A stretch of 64,000 nt of DNA. It comes from Flavobacterium phycosphaerae (GTDB lineage: Bacteria; Bacteroidota; Bacteroidia; Flavobacteriales; Flavobacteriaceae). This document shows, in pieces, positions 9,704 to 19,683 of this stretch. Position numbers and translations under genes: made by a program. The notes under the pieces are model-generated. The model did not search any database and was not told where the DNA came from. It saw only the letters and a program-made list of their open reading frames with translations. The DNA lies in the NCBI RefSeq assembly GCF_010119235.1, contig NZ_JAAATZ010000001.1:3209946-3273945 (forward strand), read 5' to 3'. Position 1 is the first letter of the stretch; each line of letters begins with the position of its first letter.

Positions 9704-12220
9704 ATGAAGCAACTTCAAAAATTTTACCCGCATTTTTTAGCCATCATTGGTTTTATCACCATCTCATTAATTTACTTTTATCCGGTACTGCAAGGCAAAA
9801 AAATCTTCCAATCCGATATCGTTCAATATACCGGAATGGCCAAAGAACAAAACGATTTTCGAGCTGAATATCACACAGAACCTTATTGGACCAATTCCGC
9901 TTTTGGGGGTATGCCAACGTATCAAATGGGAGCCAATTATCCGCACGATTATATTGGTAAACTGGATGATGCTTTGCGTTTCTTACCAAGACCGGCAGAT
10001 TATGTATTTCTGTACTTTTTAGGATTTTACGCCTTATTACTGGTTTTCAGAGCTGATCCGTTAAAAGCTTTTTTTGGTGCCTTGGCGTTTGGTTTTTCAA
10101 CTTATTTGATTGTAATTCTGGGTGTTGGTCATAATGCAAAAGCACACGCCATTGCTTACATGCCATTGGTAGTTGCCGGATTTATTTTAGTTTTTCGAAA
10201 ACGATATCTGCACGGTGGTATCCTGACGATGTTAGCTGTAGCCTTGGAAATCAATGCGAATCACTTTCAAATGACTTACTACTTGTTGTTTCTTTTGTTA
10301 GCGCTTGGCGTCTATTTGTTATACAAACTAATTAAAGAAAACGACTTAAAGTCATTACCTAAAATAGCCGGAACTTTTGTAGTTGCTATAGTTCTGGCCG
10401 TTGGGGTAAACGCTACGAGTTTATTGGCTACCAAAGAATACACCGACTTTAGTATGCGCGGAAAAAGTGAATTAACTTTCAATGCTGATGGCTCAAAAAA
10501 TGATACCACAGCTTCGATGTCGCATGATTATATTACAGAATACAGTTATGGTATAGCCGAAAGTTTAAACCTCATAGCTCCTCGCCTTTTTGGTGGTTCT
10601 AACACTGAAAACATTGGAAAAGACAGTAAGTTATACGAGTTCATTATCAATCAAGGCGGTTCAGACGAAGATGCCAGACAATTTTCAGAATCAGCACCAA
10701 CTTATTGGGGAGACCAACCCATGGTAGCTGCTCCGGCTTATATTGGCGTCATTGTTTTCTTCCTCAGTGTCTTGGCTTTATACCATGACAAACGCAAAAT
10801 AAAATACGCTTTCCTAGCAGGTGCATTAGTTTCCTTATTGCTTTCTTGGGGAAAAAATTTATCGGGTTTAACCAACTTCTTTATTGAATATGTGCCGCTT
10901 TACGACAAGTTCAGAGCTGTTTCTTCGATACAAGTCATCTTGGAATTATGCCTTCCGGTTTTAGCCATAATGGGATTACAATCCTTCTTTAAAGAAACCG
11001 AAAATCAAAAAAAATCATTGCTATACACTGCAGCCACTTCTATTGGTTTGATTGTTTTATTATTTTTAGCCAAAGGGATGTTCTCTTTCGCTACAGCAAA
11101 TGATAGTTATTATACACAAGCTTACGGCAAAGAAATGGGAACCGCTTTCGTAGAAGCCTTAAAAGCCGACCGTGCCAGTTTATTCATGGCCGATTTATTG
11201 CGTTCCGGATTTTTCATGGTGGTTGCTTTTGGAGCGCTTTGGTTTTATATCAAAGGAAAATTAGCACAAAACACCGCCATCATCATCGTTGGTGTTTTCA
11301 TGGTAGGCGATTTATTTTTTGTTGATAAAAATTATGTAAGCAACACACCGCATCAGTTCCGAAGCGCCCGAGAAGTCGATCAGCCTTTTGAACCTACGCC
11401 TGCCGATGAAGAAATTCTGAAAGACAAATCCATTTATCGTGTATATGAATTACAAGGCAGATTGCAAGGACGAACTTCCTATTTCCACAAATCTGTCGGA
11501 GGGTATAGTGCCGTTCGACCAAGACGTTATGATCAATTATTCGATTATATCGTTGACAAAAAATTAGCTGATTTAGGGAGTAATATCGACCCAACAACTT
11601 TGTCTTTAACCAAAAATATTTCGATACTGGACGCCTTGAATATCAAGTATCTTTTGGTAGAAGTAAAAGACGGCCAAAGTGTGCCGATTACCAATCCGTT
11701 CACCAATGGCAATGCATGGTTTGTTTCTGAATTAAAAGAAGTAAAATCGGCTGACGAGGAAATGAAAGCTTTGGATAAATTGGACACCAAAAATGTGGCT
11801 GTTATTAACAAATCTGAAACACAATTGTATAAGGATACATTTGCCACAGCAGCGTATGCAGCTATAAAAGAAAACAGCTTTAAATCTGACAGCACAGCAA
11901 CCATAAAATTAACTACGTACAAACCCAATCATATTGAATATACTTCAAACAATGCCAATGACGGTTTTGCCGTGTTTTCTGAAACCTATTACAAAGATGG
12001 TTGGAAAGCGACTATTGACGGAAAAGAAACGGGCATTTTCAGAGTGGATTATGTGTTACGTGGTTTAGTCATTCCAAAAGGCAATCATAAAATCGAATTC
12101 AAATTTGAACCGCAAGTAGTAAAAACAGGAAGCAGTATTGCGTTGTTTAGCTCAATCGGAATGCTTTTGGTGATTATTGGTGGAGTGTATATTGACCAGA
12201 AGAAAAAGAAGCAAGCCTAA
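9704..12220 (+). CDS. YfhO family polytopic membrane protein
   Basis: An 838-aa inner-membrane protein with about a dozen hydrophobic segments in the first 550 residues and a large extracytoplasmic region near the C-terminus, ending in one more membrane helix. The early motif FQSDIVQYTGM, the YWTNSAFGGMPTYQM segment and the late YYKDGWKATIDGK segment are typical of YfhO-like proteins, which resemble GT-C lipid-linked sugar transferases. Its stop overlaps the start of the next glycosyltransferase (TAATG at 12218-12222). Together with the flippase this suggests surface-glycan or glycolipid assembly. The exact reaction cannot be told. Confidence 0.85.
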   Translation: MKQLQKFYPHFLAIIGFITISLIYFYPVLQGKKIFQSDIVQYTGMAKEQNDFRAEYHTEPYWTNSAFGGMPTYQMGANYPHDYIGKLDDALRFLPRPADYVFLYFLGFYALLLVFRADPLKAFFGALAFGFSTYLIVILGVGHNAKAHAIAYMPLVVAGFILVFRKRYLHGGILTMLAVALEINANHFQMTYYLLFLLLALGVYLLYKLIKENDLKSLPKIAGTFVVAIVLAVGVNATSLLATKEYTDFSMRGKSELTFNADGSKNDTTASMSHDYITEYSYGIAESLNLIAPRLFGGSNTENIGKDSKLYEFIINQGGSDEDARQFSESAPTYWGDQPMVAAPAYIGVIVFFLSVLALYHDKRKIKYAFLAGALVSLLLSWGKNLSGLTNFFIEYVPLYDKFRAVSSIQVILELCLPVLAIMGLQSFFKETENQKKSLLYTAATSIGLIVLLFLAKGMFSFATANDSYYTQAYGKEMGTAFVEALKADRASLFMADLLRSGFFMVVAFGALWFYIKGKLAQNTAIIIVGVFMVGDLFFVDKNYVSNTPHQFRSAREVDQPFEPTPADEEILKDKSIYRVYELQGRLQGRTSYFHKSVGGYSAVRPRRYDQLFDYIVDKKLADLGSNIDPTTLSLTKNISILDALNIKYLLVEVKDGQSVPITNPFTNGNAWFVSELKEVKSADEEMKALDKLDTKNVAVINKSETQLYKDTFATAAYAAIKENSFKSDSTATIKLTTYKPNHIEYTSNNANDGFAVFSETYYKDGWKATIDGKETGIFRVDYVLRGLVIPKGNHKIEFKFEPQVVKTGSSIALFSSIGMLLVIIGGVYIDQKKKKQA

Positions 12221-13515
12221 TGTCTGAGCCCAAGAAACTTTTAATCATCACTTATTATTGGCCGCCAGCCGGTGGACCGGGCGTACAGCGTTGGTTAAAG
12301 TTTGTAAAATACCTGCCCGATTTTAATGTGCAGCCCATAGTATACATTCCTGAGAATCCAACGTATCCAATTATTGATGAAGGCCTGCAAAGCGAAGTTT
12401 CGGAAAAAGCTATTATTCTAAAACACCAAATTTTTGAGCCTTATCAATTGGCGTCCTTTCTTTCAAAAAACAAAACCAAAAAAATAAGCTCCGGCATTAT
12501 TCCGAATCAAAAGAAACAATCTTTTTTAGAAAGAATGTTGCTTTGGGTTCGTGGCAATATTTTTATTCCTGATGCGCGATTTCTATGGGTAAAGCCTTCG
12601 GTAAACTACTTAAAAAAATACATCGAAGAAAATAACATTGATACCATTGTTACATCGGGACCGCCACATAGTTTACACTTAATTGGTTTGGAATTGAAAA
12701 AAGAGTTGAAATTAAAATGGTTTGCTGATTTTCGTGATCCTTGGACAACCATTGGTTATCACAAAGCATTGAAACTCTCATCCTATGCTACTAAGAAACA
12801 CAAAGCCTTAGAAAAAGAAGTTTTAAATTCGGCCGACACCATTATTGTAACCAGCAAAACTACTAAAACAGAATTTCAGGCAATTACATCAAAACCTATT
12901 GAAATCATTACCAATGGGTATGATGTAGAAAAAATAACCAAACAGCCCTTGGATGACAAATTCACTTTGGCACATATTGGTTCGTTTTTATCCGAAAGAA
13001 ATCCTAGAATACTATGGAAGGCTTTAAAAGAGCTGACCATGGAAAACGCGTCTTTTAAAAATGATTTTCAATTAAAATTAATAGGAGCCGTGAGTCAGGA
13101 AGTTTTAGATACCATTTCGGAATTTAAACTTACGCATTATGTTCAGAATTTGGGTTATGTATCTCATCAGGAAGCGGTGGCACATCAACGTAAATCTCAA
13201 GTTTTATTACTGATTGAGATTAATTCCGAAGACACCAAAAGCATCATCCCGGGAAAACTATTTGAATACATGGTTTCCGAAAGACCCATTGTAGCCATTG
13301 GTCCGGAAGGCTCTGATTTTGCCGAAATTATTACCTCAACCAACACCGGAGCTTTCTTTACTTATGACGAAAAAGAAAAACTAAAAGCACTACTTTTGGA
13401 ATATTATCAGGAATACAAAAACCAAAATCTGAAAGTGCATGCCGTAGGTTTACAGCAGTATTCTCGAAAAAGTTTGACGGAGCAATTGGTTAAAATACTT
13501 AATCGCAATTCTTAA
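12220..13515 (+). CDS. Glycosyltransferase, family 4-like (GT-B fold)
   Basis: A 431-aa predicted cytoplasmic glycosyltransferase. The N-terminal domain starts ITYYWPPAGGPGVQRWLKF, the usual glycine-rich acceptor-side motif of family 4 enzymes in Bacteroidota. The DFRDPWT segment is typical of this subgroup. The C-terminal donor-binding domain carries HIGSFLSERNP and IIPGKLFEYM near residues 340-350, equivalent to the conserved EX7E region. It probably adds a sugar to a cell-surface glycan made with the neighbouring YfhO protein and flippase. It starts on the stop codon of the YfhO gene. Confidence 0.88.
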   Translation: MSEPKKLLIITYYWPPAGGPGVQRWLKFVKYLPDFNVQPIVYIPENPTYPIIDEGLQSEVSEKAIILKHQIFEPYQLASFLSKNKTKKISSGIIPNQKKQSFLERMLLWVRGNIFIPDARFLWVKPSVNYLKKYIEENNIDTIVTSGPPHSLHLIGLELKKELKLKWFADFRDPWTTIGYHKALKLSSYATKKHKALEKEVLNSADTIIVTSKTTKTEFQAITSKPIEIITNGYDVEKITKQPLDDKFTLAHIGSFLSERNPRILWKALKELTMENASFKNDFQLKLIGAVSQEVLDTISEFKLTHYVQNLGYVSHQEAVAHQRKSQVLLLIEINSEDTKSIIPGKLFEYMVSERPIVAIGPEGSDFAEIITSTNTGAFFTYDEKEKLKALLLEYYQEYKNQNLKVHAVGLQQYSRKSLTEQLVKILNRNS

Positions 13516-13530
13516 ATCCTAAAGCAAAAC

Positions 13531-15000
13531 ATGGGCATTGTTCAAAACCAATCCATTAAAAACACCATCATCACTTTTCTGGGTTTCGGAATTGGTGCCG
13601 TTAATGCCTTGTTTTTTTATACTTATTTTCTTGAAAAAGAGTATTATGGCATCGTGAACACTGTTCTTTCCGGAGCCAATATTCTGATGCCTATAATGGC
13701 CTTTGGTGCACAAAACACATTGATTAGATTCTTTTCTTCTTATGCTAATCAAAAAGAACGGGATGAATTTCTAACGTTTATGCTCATTTTGCCATTGGCT
13801 ATAATCATTCCGCTAGGGTTAGTATTTTATGGGTTCTACGATGAAATTTCACACACTTGGATCCAAAAAAATCCAACTCTAAAACCGTTCTTTTGGCTTA
13901 TTCCTCTGATTGGGATGTTTTCAGCCTATACTGAAGTTTTTTATGCCTGGGCAAAAGTGCACATGAAGTCGGTTGCTGCAACATTCATTTACGAAATCCT
14001 CGTCCGTCTTATCATAATGGGACTTCTTGTAGGCGTTCATTTTAATTGGCTGTCAAAAGAAACTTTTGTCTATAGTGTAGCCCTGACTTATTTTGGGCAA
14101 TTGGTTGCGATGAAGCTTTATGCTATTTCAGTAAAAAGGCCGGTACTCCGATTCGCTATTCCCGAAAACCTGAAAGATATTATTTACTACTCCTGCTTCA
14201 TAATCGTATCGGGCGGTGTTGCCGTAATGCTGATTGATTTTGATAAAGTAATGATTGCAAAATACTTGGCAGTCAGCCAAAATGCCCTCTATTCCGTTGC
14301 CATATTTATAGCTACAGTGATTGCCGTACCAAGTCGTGCCATGACTCAAATTGTGGCTCCTATCACAGCCCGATTGATGGTCGAAAAAAAACACGATGAA
14401 CTCAATGATTTATATAAAAGAAGCGCTATCAATCTTCAGGTAATTGGCGGTTTTATCATGATACTTATTTTTGTCAACATCAAAGAAATGTATCATTTGA
14501 TTCCGAAAGATTACAGTGGTGGCATTGCTATTGTTTTTATGATTGGCTTATCCAAATTCTATGATGTGCTTTTGGGAAATAATAATTCTATTATTGTCAA
14601 TACCAAATATTATCGAACCGTACTTTTATTTGGCATAGCCACTGTCGTTTTGATGATTGTTTTGAATATGATTTTCATTCCGCTGTATGGTATTGAAGGT
14701 TCGGCTTTGGCGACTTTGATTACCATAGTAATGTACAACACTACCAAACTCTTTTTTGTAATTAAGAAAATGAATTTGTATCCGTTTACCTCAAAAACCA
14801 TCACATCATTGGGGATTTTAGCTCTTTGCTTTGTACTGTTCTATTTTTGGGATTTTCCATTTCACACGATTATCAACATTGGGCTCAAATCGGTATTACT
14901 TTCATTGCTTTATCTCGTGTTGATTTATAAAGCGCACCTTTCGGAAGAAATTAATGTAGTGGTTGAAAAGTGGTCAAAAATCATTGGTATCTTAAAATAA
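13531..15000 (+). CDS. Polysaccharide/oligosaccharide flippase (Wzx/MATE-like)
   Basis: A 489-aa integral membrane protein with about 14 predicted helices. The N-terminus GIVQNQSIKNTIITFLGFGIGAV followed by LEKEYYGIVN is characteristic of flavobacterial lipopolysaccharide biosynthesis flippases of the MOP superfamily. It would move lipid-linked glycan units across the inner membrane. It lies 15 bp after the glycosyltransferase and is followed at once by a terminator, so it is the last gene of the DUF4834-YfhO-GT4-flippase operon. Confidence 0.85.
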   Translation: MGIVQNQSIKNTIITFLGFGIGAVNALFFYTYFLEKEYYGIVNTVLSGANILMPIMAFGAQNTLIRFFSSYANQKERDEFLTFMLILPLAIIIPLGLVFYGFYDEISHTWIQKNPTLKPFFWLIPLIGMFSAYTEVFYAWAKVHMKSVAATFIYEILVRLIIMGLLVGVHFNWLSKETFVYSVALTYFGQLVAMKLYAISVKRPVLRFAIPENLKDIIYYSCFIIVSGGVAVMLIDFDKVMIAKYLAVSQNALYSVAIFIATVIAVPSRAMTQIVAPITARLMVEKKHDELNDLYKRSAINLQVIGGFIMILIFVNIKEMYHLIPKDYSGGIAIVFMIGLSKFYDVLLGNNNSIIVNTKYYRTVLLFGIATVVLMIVLNMIFIPLYGIEGSALATLITIVMYNTTKLFFVIKKMNLYPFTSKTITSLGILALCFVLFYFWDFPFHTIINIGLKSVLLSLLYLVLIYKAHLSEEINVVVEKWSKIIGILK

Positions 15001-15004
15001 AAAA

Positions 15005-15026
15005 CCATCTCGAGGAGATGGCTTTT
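15005..15026 (+). terminator. Terminator after the flippase gene
   Basis: A 7-bp perfect stem (15005-15011 with 15015-15021) with a 3-nt loop, flanked by AAAA and CTTTT, lies 4 bp after the stop codon. Confidence 0.75.
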
Positions 15027-15221
15027 CAAAAGTGTTTGATTTTTGTTTTTGACGTATTATCTTTAACTTAAGTAAGTATAGTATCTAAATCGTTTCCGAT
15101 TACAAGTCAAAAGTATTTTTAAATTTCAATGCTACAGCATTAAATCGATGAAACACGGTAATACTCGTTAAAAGAGCAATTTACACTCTATTTGACGCCT
15201 CACTACAAAGACAATTAGCTT

Positions 15222-15623
15222 TTATACAGCTTGCTGATTGTCTAAATAACTACTTAACACTTCTTCAACAGCAGCTTTATAATCGTTGACATGCGGTTTT
15301 TTCATTAGATAGTTAACCCCTAAATCCAAAAAGTTGCGCACCATTTTTCGTGGATAAGCCCCTGACACCATAACAATGGGAATGTTTTTTAAATTATCAG
15401 ATCGTTTTATCACATTAAGAATTTCTTCCCCATTGAGTATCGGCATATGAACATCCAAAAAAATAACATCGGGCTTTTCATCTATGTTTTCTAAAATGAA
15501 TAGCATTTTACTGCCATCCAAAAAAACTTTGACCGTATGCCCCAGGCTTTCAGCAACCTCTTTAAAGAAGTCTAAATCGTCTATATCATCGTCAAGATAA
15601 TAAATCGTTTGTGATACTTTCAT
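15222..15623 (-). CDS. Single-domain response regulator (CheY-like receiver)
   Basis: A 133-aa receiver domain with no output domain. The acidic triad is at Asp11-Asp13 (YYLDDDIDDL), the phospho-acceptor is Asp57 (VIFLDVHMP), the switch Ser is Ser87 (IVMVSGAY), and the conserved Lys-Pro is at 109-110 (LMKKPH). It is likely phosphorylated by a separate, perhaps hybrid, histidine kinase and acts by protein contact. No kinase gene is nearby, so it is an orphan, and its pathway is unknown. Confidence 0.92.
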   Translation of the reverse strand: MKVSQTIYYLDDDIDDLDFFKEVAESLGHTVKVFLDGSKMLFILENIDEKPDVIFLDVHMPILNGEEILNVIKRSDNLKNIPIVMVSGAYPRKMVRNFLDLGVNYLMKKPHVNDYKAAVEEVLSSYLDNQQAV

Positions 15624-15753
15624 AACTATGTAGATTTGAGAAGATAAAACTAATGCGATTTTGCTACAATGATGTTATAAAATAAATGCACGTTGTTACA
15701 TAATTTCAACTTGTTGATGGCTTGAAACTACTTGATAACTAATTTGTAAAACT

Positions 15754-15785
15754 TTTGCCTTTCGCAAAAAATAGAATTACTTTTG
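15754..15785 (+). promoter_or_regulatory. Bacteroidota sigma-A promoter of the transketolase operon
   Basis: TTTG at 15754-15757, a 20-nt spacer, then TACTTTTG at 15778-15785 match the -33/-7 consensus TTTG-N19/20-TAnnTTTG. It lies 27 bp upstream of the ATG at 15812. Confidence 0.8.
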
Positions 15786-15811
15786 ACACCGAATAATTTT
15801 AACTACATGTA

Positions 15812-16657
15812 ATGGCTAACATTCAACAATTACAAGATTTCACAACACAAGTAAGAAGAGACATTCTTCGTATGGTACATGCTGTAAACTCGGGACATCC
15901 GGGTGGTTCTTTAGGCTGCACCGAATTTTTCACCGTGTTATACCAACACTTAATGCAAAGAAACCCGGGTTTCGACATGAACGGTAAGGGAGAAGATTTA
16001 TTCTTCTTGTCTAACGGTCACATTTCGCCGGTTTTTTACAGCGTTTTGGCCCGAAGCGGTTATTTCCCGGTAGCAGAATTGGCTACGTTCAGAAAACTCA
16101 ATACTCGTTTGCAAGGGCATCCAACTACTCACGAAGGTTTACCGGGAGTTCGAATTGCTTCAGGTTCTTTGGGACAAGGAATGTCAGTAGCTATTGGAGC
16201 AGCTCAGGCTAAAAAGTTAAACGGTGATAACCATTTGATTTATTCACTTCATGGTGATGGTGAATTACAGGAAGGACAAAACTGGGAAGCCATCATGTAT
16301 GCTTCTGCAAAAAAAGTAGACAACCTAATTGCTACGATTGACTATAACGGTCAGCAAATTGACGGTTCTACTAATGAAGTGTTGAATATGGGTAATTTAA
16401 AAGCCAAGTTCGAAGCGTTTGATTGGGAAGTATTAGAAATCAAAGAAGGCAACAACATCGAAGCTATTATTGCCGGTATGGAAGAAGCCAAAAGCAGAAC
16501 CGGTAAAGGAAAACCGGTTTGTGTTTTGTTACACACCGTAATGGGGAATGGCGTTGATTTTATGATGCACACTCACGCATGGCACGGCAAAGCACCCAAT
16601 GATGAACAATTAGCTAATGGATTGGCTCAAAATCCGGCAACCTTAGGAGATTATTAG
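15812..16657 (+). CDS. Transketolase, N-terminal subunit
   Basis: A 281-aa thiamine-diphosphate-binding half of a split transketolase (pentose phosphate pathway, two-carbon ketol transfer). The early GHPGGSLGCTEFF motif and HGDGELQEGQNWEAIMYA, with its GDG...N magnesium/ThDP motif, are visible, as is the later DYNGQQIDG. A length of about 280 aa is normal for the separate N-terminal subunit. The C-terminal subunit starts 4 bp downstream, so the two are made as a pair to form the heteromeric enzyme. Confidence 0.95.
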   Translation: MANIQQLQDFTTQVRRDILRMVHAVNSGHPGGSLGCTEFFTVLYQHLMQRNPGFDMNGKGEDLFFLSNGHISPVFYSVLARSGYFPVAELATFRKLNTRLQGHPTTHEGLPGVRIASGSLGQGMSVAIGAAQAKKLNGDNHLIYSLHGDGELQEGQNWEAIMYASAKKVDNLIATIDYNGQQIDGSTNEVLNMGNLKAKFEAFDWEVLEIKEGNNIEAIIAGMEEAKSRTGKGKPVCVLLHTVMGNGVDFMMHTHAWHGKAPNDEQLANGLAQNPATLGDY

Positions 16658-16661
16658 AATT

Positions 16662-17615
16662 ATGAAAAAATACGAAAATACAGGAAGTAAAGATACCCGT
16701 TCAGGATTTGGTGCAGGAATGACTGAGTTGGGACAAAAAAATGAAAATGTAGTAGCCCTTTGTGCTGATTTAATCGGTTCGTTAAAGTTTGACGATTTCA
16801 AGAAAAATCATCCGGAGCGTTTTTTCCAAATCGGAATTGCTGAAGCTAACATGATTGGAATTGCAGCCGGTTTAACCATTGGTGGCAAAATTCCTTTCAC
16901 CGGAACGTTTGCCAATTTTTCTACTGGAAGAGTTTATGACCAAATCCGTCAATCAGTAGCTTATTCAGATAAAAACGTGAAAATTTGTGCTTCACACGCC
17001 GGATTAACACTTGGTGAAGACGGTGCTACACATCAAATTCTAGAAGACATTGGATTGATGAAAATGTTACCGGGAATGACTGTGATTAATACTTGTGATT
17101 ACAATCAAACCAAAGCGGCGACGATTGCTTTAGCTGAGCACCACGGTCCGGCTTACTTGCGTTTTGGTCGTCCGGTTGTGCCTAACTTCACCCCTGCTGA
17201 TGAACCTTTCGTAATAGGAAAAGCCATTATGCTAAACGAAGGTTCTGATGTAACTATTATTGCTACCGGGCATTTAGTTTGGGAAGCATTAATTGCCGCT
17301 GAAGCTTTAGAAGCTAAAGGTATTTCGGCAGAAGTCATCAACATTCACACCATTAAGCCATTAGATGAAGAAGCAATTTTAAAATCGGTTGCCAAAACCG
17401 GTTGTGTTGTTACGGCTGAAGAACATAATTTTCTTGGGGGCTTAGGCGAAAGTGTTTCGCGTGTTTTAGCACTTCACAATCCAAAACCACAAGAATTTGT
17501 AGCAGTAAACGACAGCTTCGGAGAAAGTGGGACACCGGAACAATTGATGGAGAAATACAAGCTAAACAATCAAGCAATCGTAGCGGCTGTTGAAAAAGTA
17601 ATCAAAAGAAAATAA
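16662..17615 (+). CDS. Transketolase, C-terminal subunit
   Basis: A 317-aa partner of the preceding subunit, containing the pyrimidine-binding and C-terminal domains. FFQIGIAEANMIGIAAGL contains the conserved catalytic Glu that activates the thiamine ring. GLTLGEDGATHQILEDIGLM is the usual active-site segment, and the C-terminal domain has the EEHNFLGGLGESV motif. It is the last gene of the two-gene operon, with a bidirectional terminator just after it. Confidence 0.95.
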   Translation: MKKYENTGSKDTRSGFGAGMTELGQKNENVVALCADLIGSLKFDDFKKNHPERFFQIGIAEANMIGIAAGLTIGGKIPFTGTFANFSTGRVYDQIRQSVAYSDKNVKICASHAGLTLGEDGATHQILEDIGLMKMLPGMTVINTCDYNQTKAATIALAEHHGPAYLRFGRPVVPNFTPADEPFVIGKAIMLNEGSDVTIIATGHLVWEALIAAEALEAKGISAEVINIHTIKPLDEEAILKSVAKTGCVVTAEEHNFLGGLGESVSRVLALHNPKPQEFVAVNDSFGESGTPEQLMEKYKLNNQAIVAAVEKVIKRK

Positions 17616-17638
17616 AATAACCTAAACAACATAAAAAA

Positions 17639-17657
17639 AGCCGCTCAATGAGCGGCT
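17639..17657. terminator. Bidirectional terminator between convergent genes
   Basis: A GC-rich stem (17639-17645 with 17651-17657, extendable inward) is flanked by an A-run upstream and a T-run downstream. It can serve both the transketolase operon and the convergent lipoprotein gene. Confidence 0.85.
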
Positions 17658-17663
17658 TTTTTA

Positions 17664-18704
17664 TTAGTGACAACTAGGGTCTAAATGGCGTTTCTTACCG
17701 TTTCCACTGCTTCCGCATGTCGGAATATCAGCAAACGGATAAGCTAATCCGGTAGCGGGATTTTTGATTTCAATTTTGGTCAATATCTCATCTCCATCAT
17801 CATCAACATCCAAAAAATCCGGAATTTCATCATTTCTGGTATATTTTCCGTTTGGCATCATTACTTTATCTTGATCCGTGTTATCTGGATTACTAACACC
17901 TGTTTCTAAAGTGGCCATATATCCATCATTATTCAAATCTTCTAAATAGGATGGTATGCCATCTGAATCCTGATCATTCCTTTTAATTTCAAGCAATTTA
18001 AAGGTAAAAATTAAAGGGGAATAAGCTGGGAATGTTGAACTGCCGCCAGTTCCTGAATAATAAGCCAGTCCTGACGGAAGGAACATTATCCCAGCACCAA
18101 AATTAGAAAAGGAAACCGTGCCATCAGAATTACTGATATAACTACCGGCTCTGAAATTTGGAAAAATCTCTGTCCATCCTCTTATTACGCCTCCGTATAA
18201 ATTAAAATACGTTTCCGGATTGTTTGACTCTTCAAACTGTTTTGATATGATTCCTTCTGTTCCGTTATAAATATACTCACCACGGTAAGCCGCCAAAACA
18301 TTATCTACATTACACGGTGCTTTTTCCAATTCTTCGGCAGGTGATGTGGACCTGTCAATTTTTCCTCTTAAAGCTATGTAATATATTGTGTAGGTAACAT
18401 TTGTATCATTTTGCTTTATGGTAACTACATGCGTATCTATAGGATATTCGGTTTGATCCCAAATCGATACTTGTGGCCCATTTTCTGGAATTTTCGTAAA
18501 AACCACATCCAGATCGTCATTTCCACTCGGGTTATGCACTACGGTCATATAGTGCGATTTCATGAACGCTACTATATTTTCATTATCTTTTGCATACTGT
18601 TGAGCATAATCACGAAGAGGCTCAGTACTACTATCACTTTTCGAACAGGAAGCCGCAAAAAGGCAAAGAAAAAAAAGCAATACCGACTTGAAAAAATTAT
18701 TCAT
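17664..18704 (-). CDS. FKBP-type peptidyl-prolyl isomerase-like lipoprotein with calcium-binding type repeats
   Basis: A 346-aa lipoprotein: signal segment followed by a lipobox ending AASC (Cys20). The middle (about residues 150-235) has FKBP-like strands, including FGAGIMFLPSGLAYYSG, similar to the flavobacterial FKBP-type isomerases related to gliding lipoproteins. The C-terminal part carries Asp-rich thrombospondin type 3-like segments ([29 protein letters not shown]), likely to bind calcium. Isomerase activity is inferred only from the fold. It is probably a folding factor or structural protein in the periplasm or at the outer membrane. Confidence 0.75.
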   Translation of the reverse strand: MNNFFKSVLLFFLCLFAASCSKSDSSTEPLRDYAQQYAKDNENIVAFMKSHYMTVVHNPSGNDDLDVVFTKIPENGPQVSIWDQTEYPIDTHVVTIKQNDTNVTYTIYYIALRGKIDRSTSPAEELEKAPCNVDNVLAAYRGEYIYNGTEGIISKQFEESNNPETYFNLYGGVIRGWTEIFPNFRAGSYISNSDGTVSFSNFGAGIMFLPSGLAYYSGTGGSSTFPAYSPLIFTFKLLEIKRNDQDSDGIPSYLEDLNNDGYMATLETGVSNPDNTDQDKVMMPNGKYTRNDEIPDFLDVDDDGDEILTKIEIKNPATGLAYPFADIPTCGSSGNGKKRHLDPSCH

Positions 18705-18783
18705 TTTTATTTGATTTTTAGGCTCGCAAGATACAATATTGATTTATTTTTGTAAACAATTTAACGTTGATTTTGGAAAAAAA

Positions 18784-19167
18784 ATGAGAGTGGATAAATA
18801 TTTATGGTGTGTTCGTTATTACAAAACCAGAAACATGGTTACCGAAGCCTGCCGTAAAAATCAAATTACCGTCAATGGTCAGGTAGCCAAAGCGTCTCGG
18901 GAAGTTTTTCCTTTAGACAAAGTCACCTTTAGAAAAGACCAAATTACATATGAAATAACTGTTTTAGACATTCCTGCCAATCGTGTTGGCGCTAAATTGG
19001 TGGATATTTACCGAAAAGATGATACCCCTTCCGAAACTTTTGCCCATTTAGAGCTACTAAAACTATCCAAAGAACATTACAGAAAAACAGGCACAGGAAG
19101 ACCAACCAAAAAAGACAGAAGAGATATAGATGGCTTTGGAGTAGATTTTATTAAAGACGAAGAATAA
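18784..19167 (+). CDS. S4-domain RNA-binding protein (Hsp15-like)
   Basis: About 127 residues from the ATG at 18784. The longer reading start at 18739 adds a hydrophobic tail-like stretch not found in the family, so it is unlikely. MRVDKYLWCVRYYKTRNMVTE is the typical S4/Hsp15 start, followed by the S4 loop ITVNGQVAKASREV. A basic C-terminus (GRPTKKDRR) fits rRNA contact. Hsp15 relatives act in rescue of stalled 50S subunits. That role is inferred from the family. Confidence 0.88.
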   Translation: MRVDKYLWCVRYYKTRNMVTEACRKNQITVNGQVAKASREVFPLDKVTFRKDQITYEITVLDIPANRVGAKLVDIYRKDDTPSETFAHLELLKLSKEHYRKTGTGRPTKKDRRDIDGFGVDFIKDEE

Positions 19168-19185
19168 ACCAACAACATACTAAAC

Positions 19186-19683
19186 ATGCAACTAAACATC
19201 ATTTTAAATCACCAACAGATTGAGCATAAAATAAAAAGGATAGCCTATCAGATTTATGAAACGTTTGCTGATGAAGAGGAAATCATTTTGGCCGGAATAG
19301 CTAATAATGGCTATGTTTTGGCAGAAAAAATAAATACAGCACTAAAAGAAATTTCTACTCTAAAAGTGTCGCTATGCGAAGTAAAAATAGATAAACAAAA
19401 TCCGTTCAACCCAATTACAACTTCAATCGCTAAAGAAGCATACAGCAATAAAGGAATTGTTTTGGTTGATGATGTTTTAAACTCAGGAACTACATTAGTG
19501 TATGGAGTCAAACACTTTTTGGATGTGCCCGTTAAGAAATTTAAAACAGCTGTTTTAGTAGATCGAAATCACAAAAAATTTCCGGTAAAAGCTGATTTTA
19601 AAGGCATTTCACTTTCAACATCTTCCAAAGAACATGTACACGTAGTGTTTGAAACGGATAACAATTATGCTTATTTAGTGTAA
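19186..19683 (+). CDS. Phosphoribosyltransferase (type I PRTase, PyrR-like)
   Basis: A 165-aa type I phosphoribosyltransferase fold. The PRPP-binding loop is clear: GIVLVDDVLNSGTTLVYG, with the two acidic residues and the SGTT phosphate loop, and it is followed by DRNHKKFPVKADFKG, which resembles PyrR/Hpt-like proteins. It may salvage a nucleobase or regulate pyrimidine genes; the sequence alone does not decide. It follows the S4 gene by 18 bp and converges with aroK, overlapping by 9 bp. Confidence 0.82.
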   Translation: MQLNIILNHQQIEHKIKRIAYQIYETFADEEEIILAGIANNGYVLAEKINTALKEISTLKVSLCEVKIDKQNPFNPITTSIAKEAYSNKGIVLVDDVLNSGTTLVYGVKHFLDVPVKKFKTAVLVDRNHKKFPVKADFKGISLSTSSKEHVHVVFETDNNYAYLV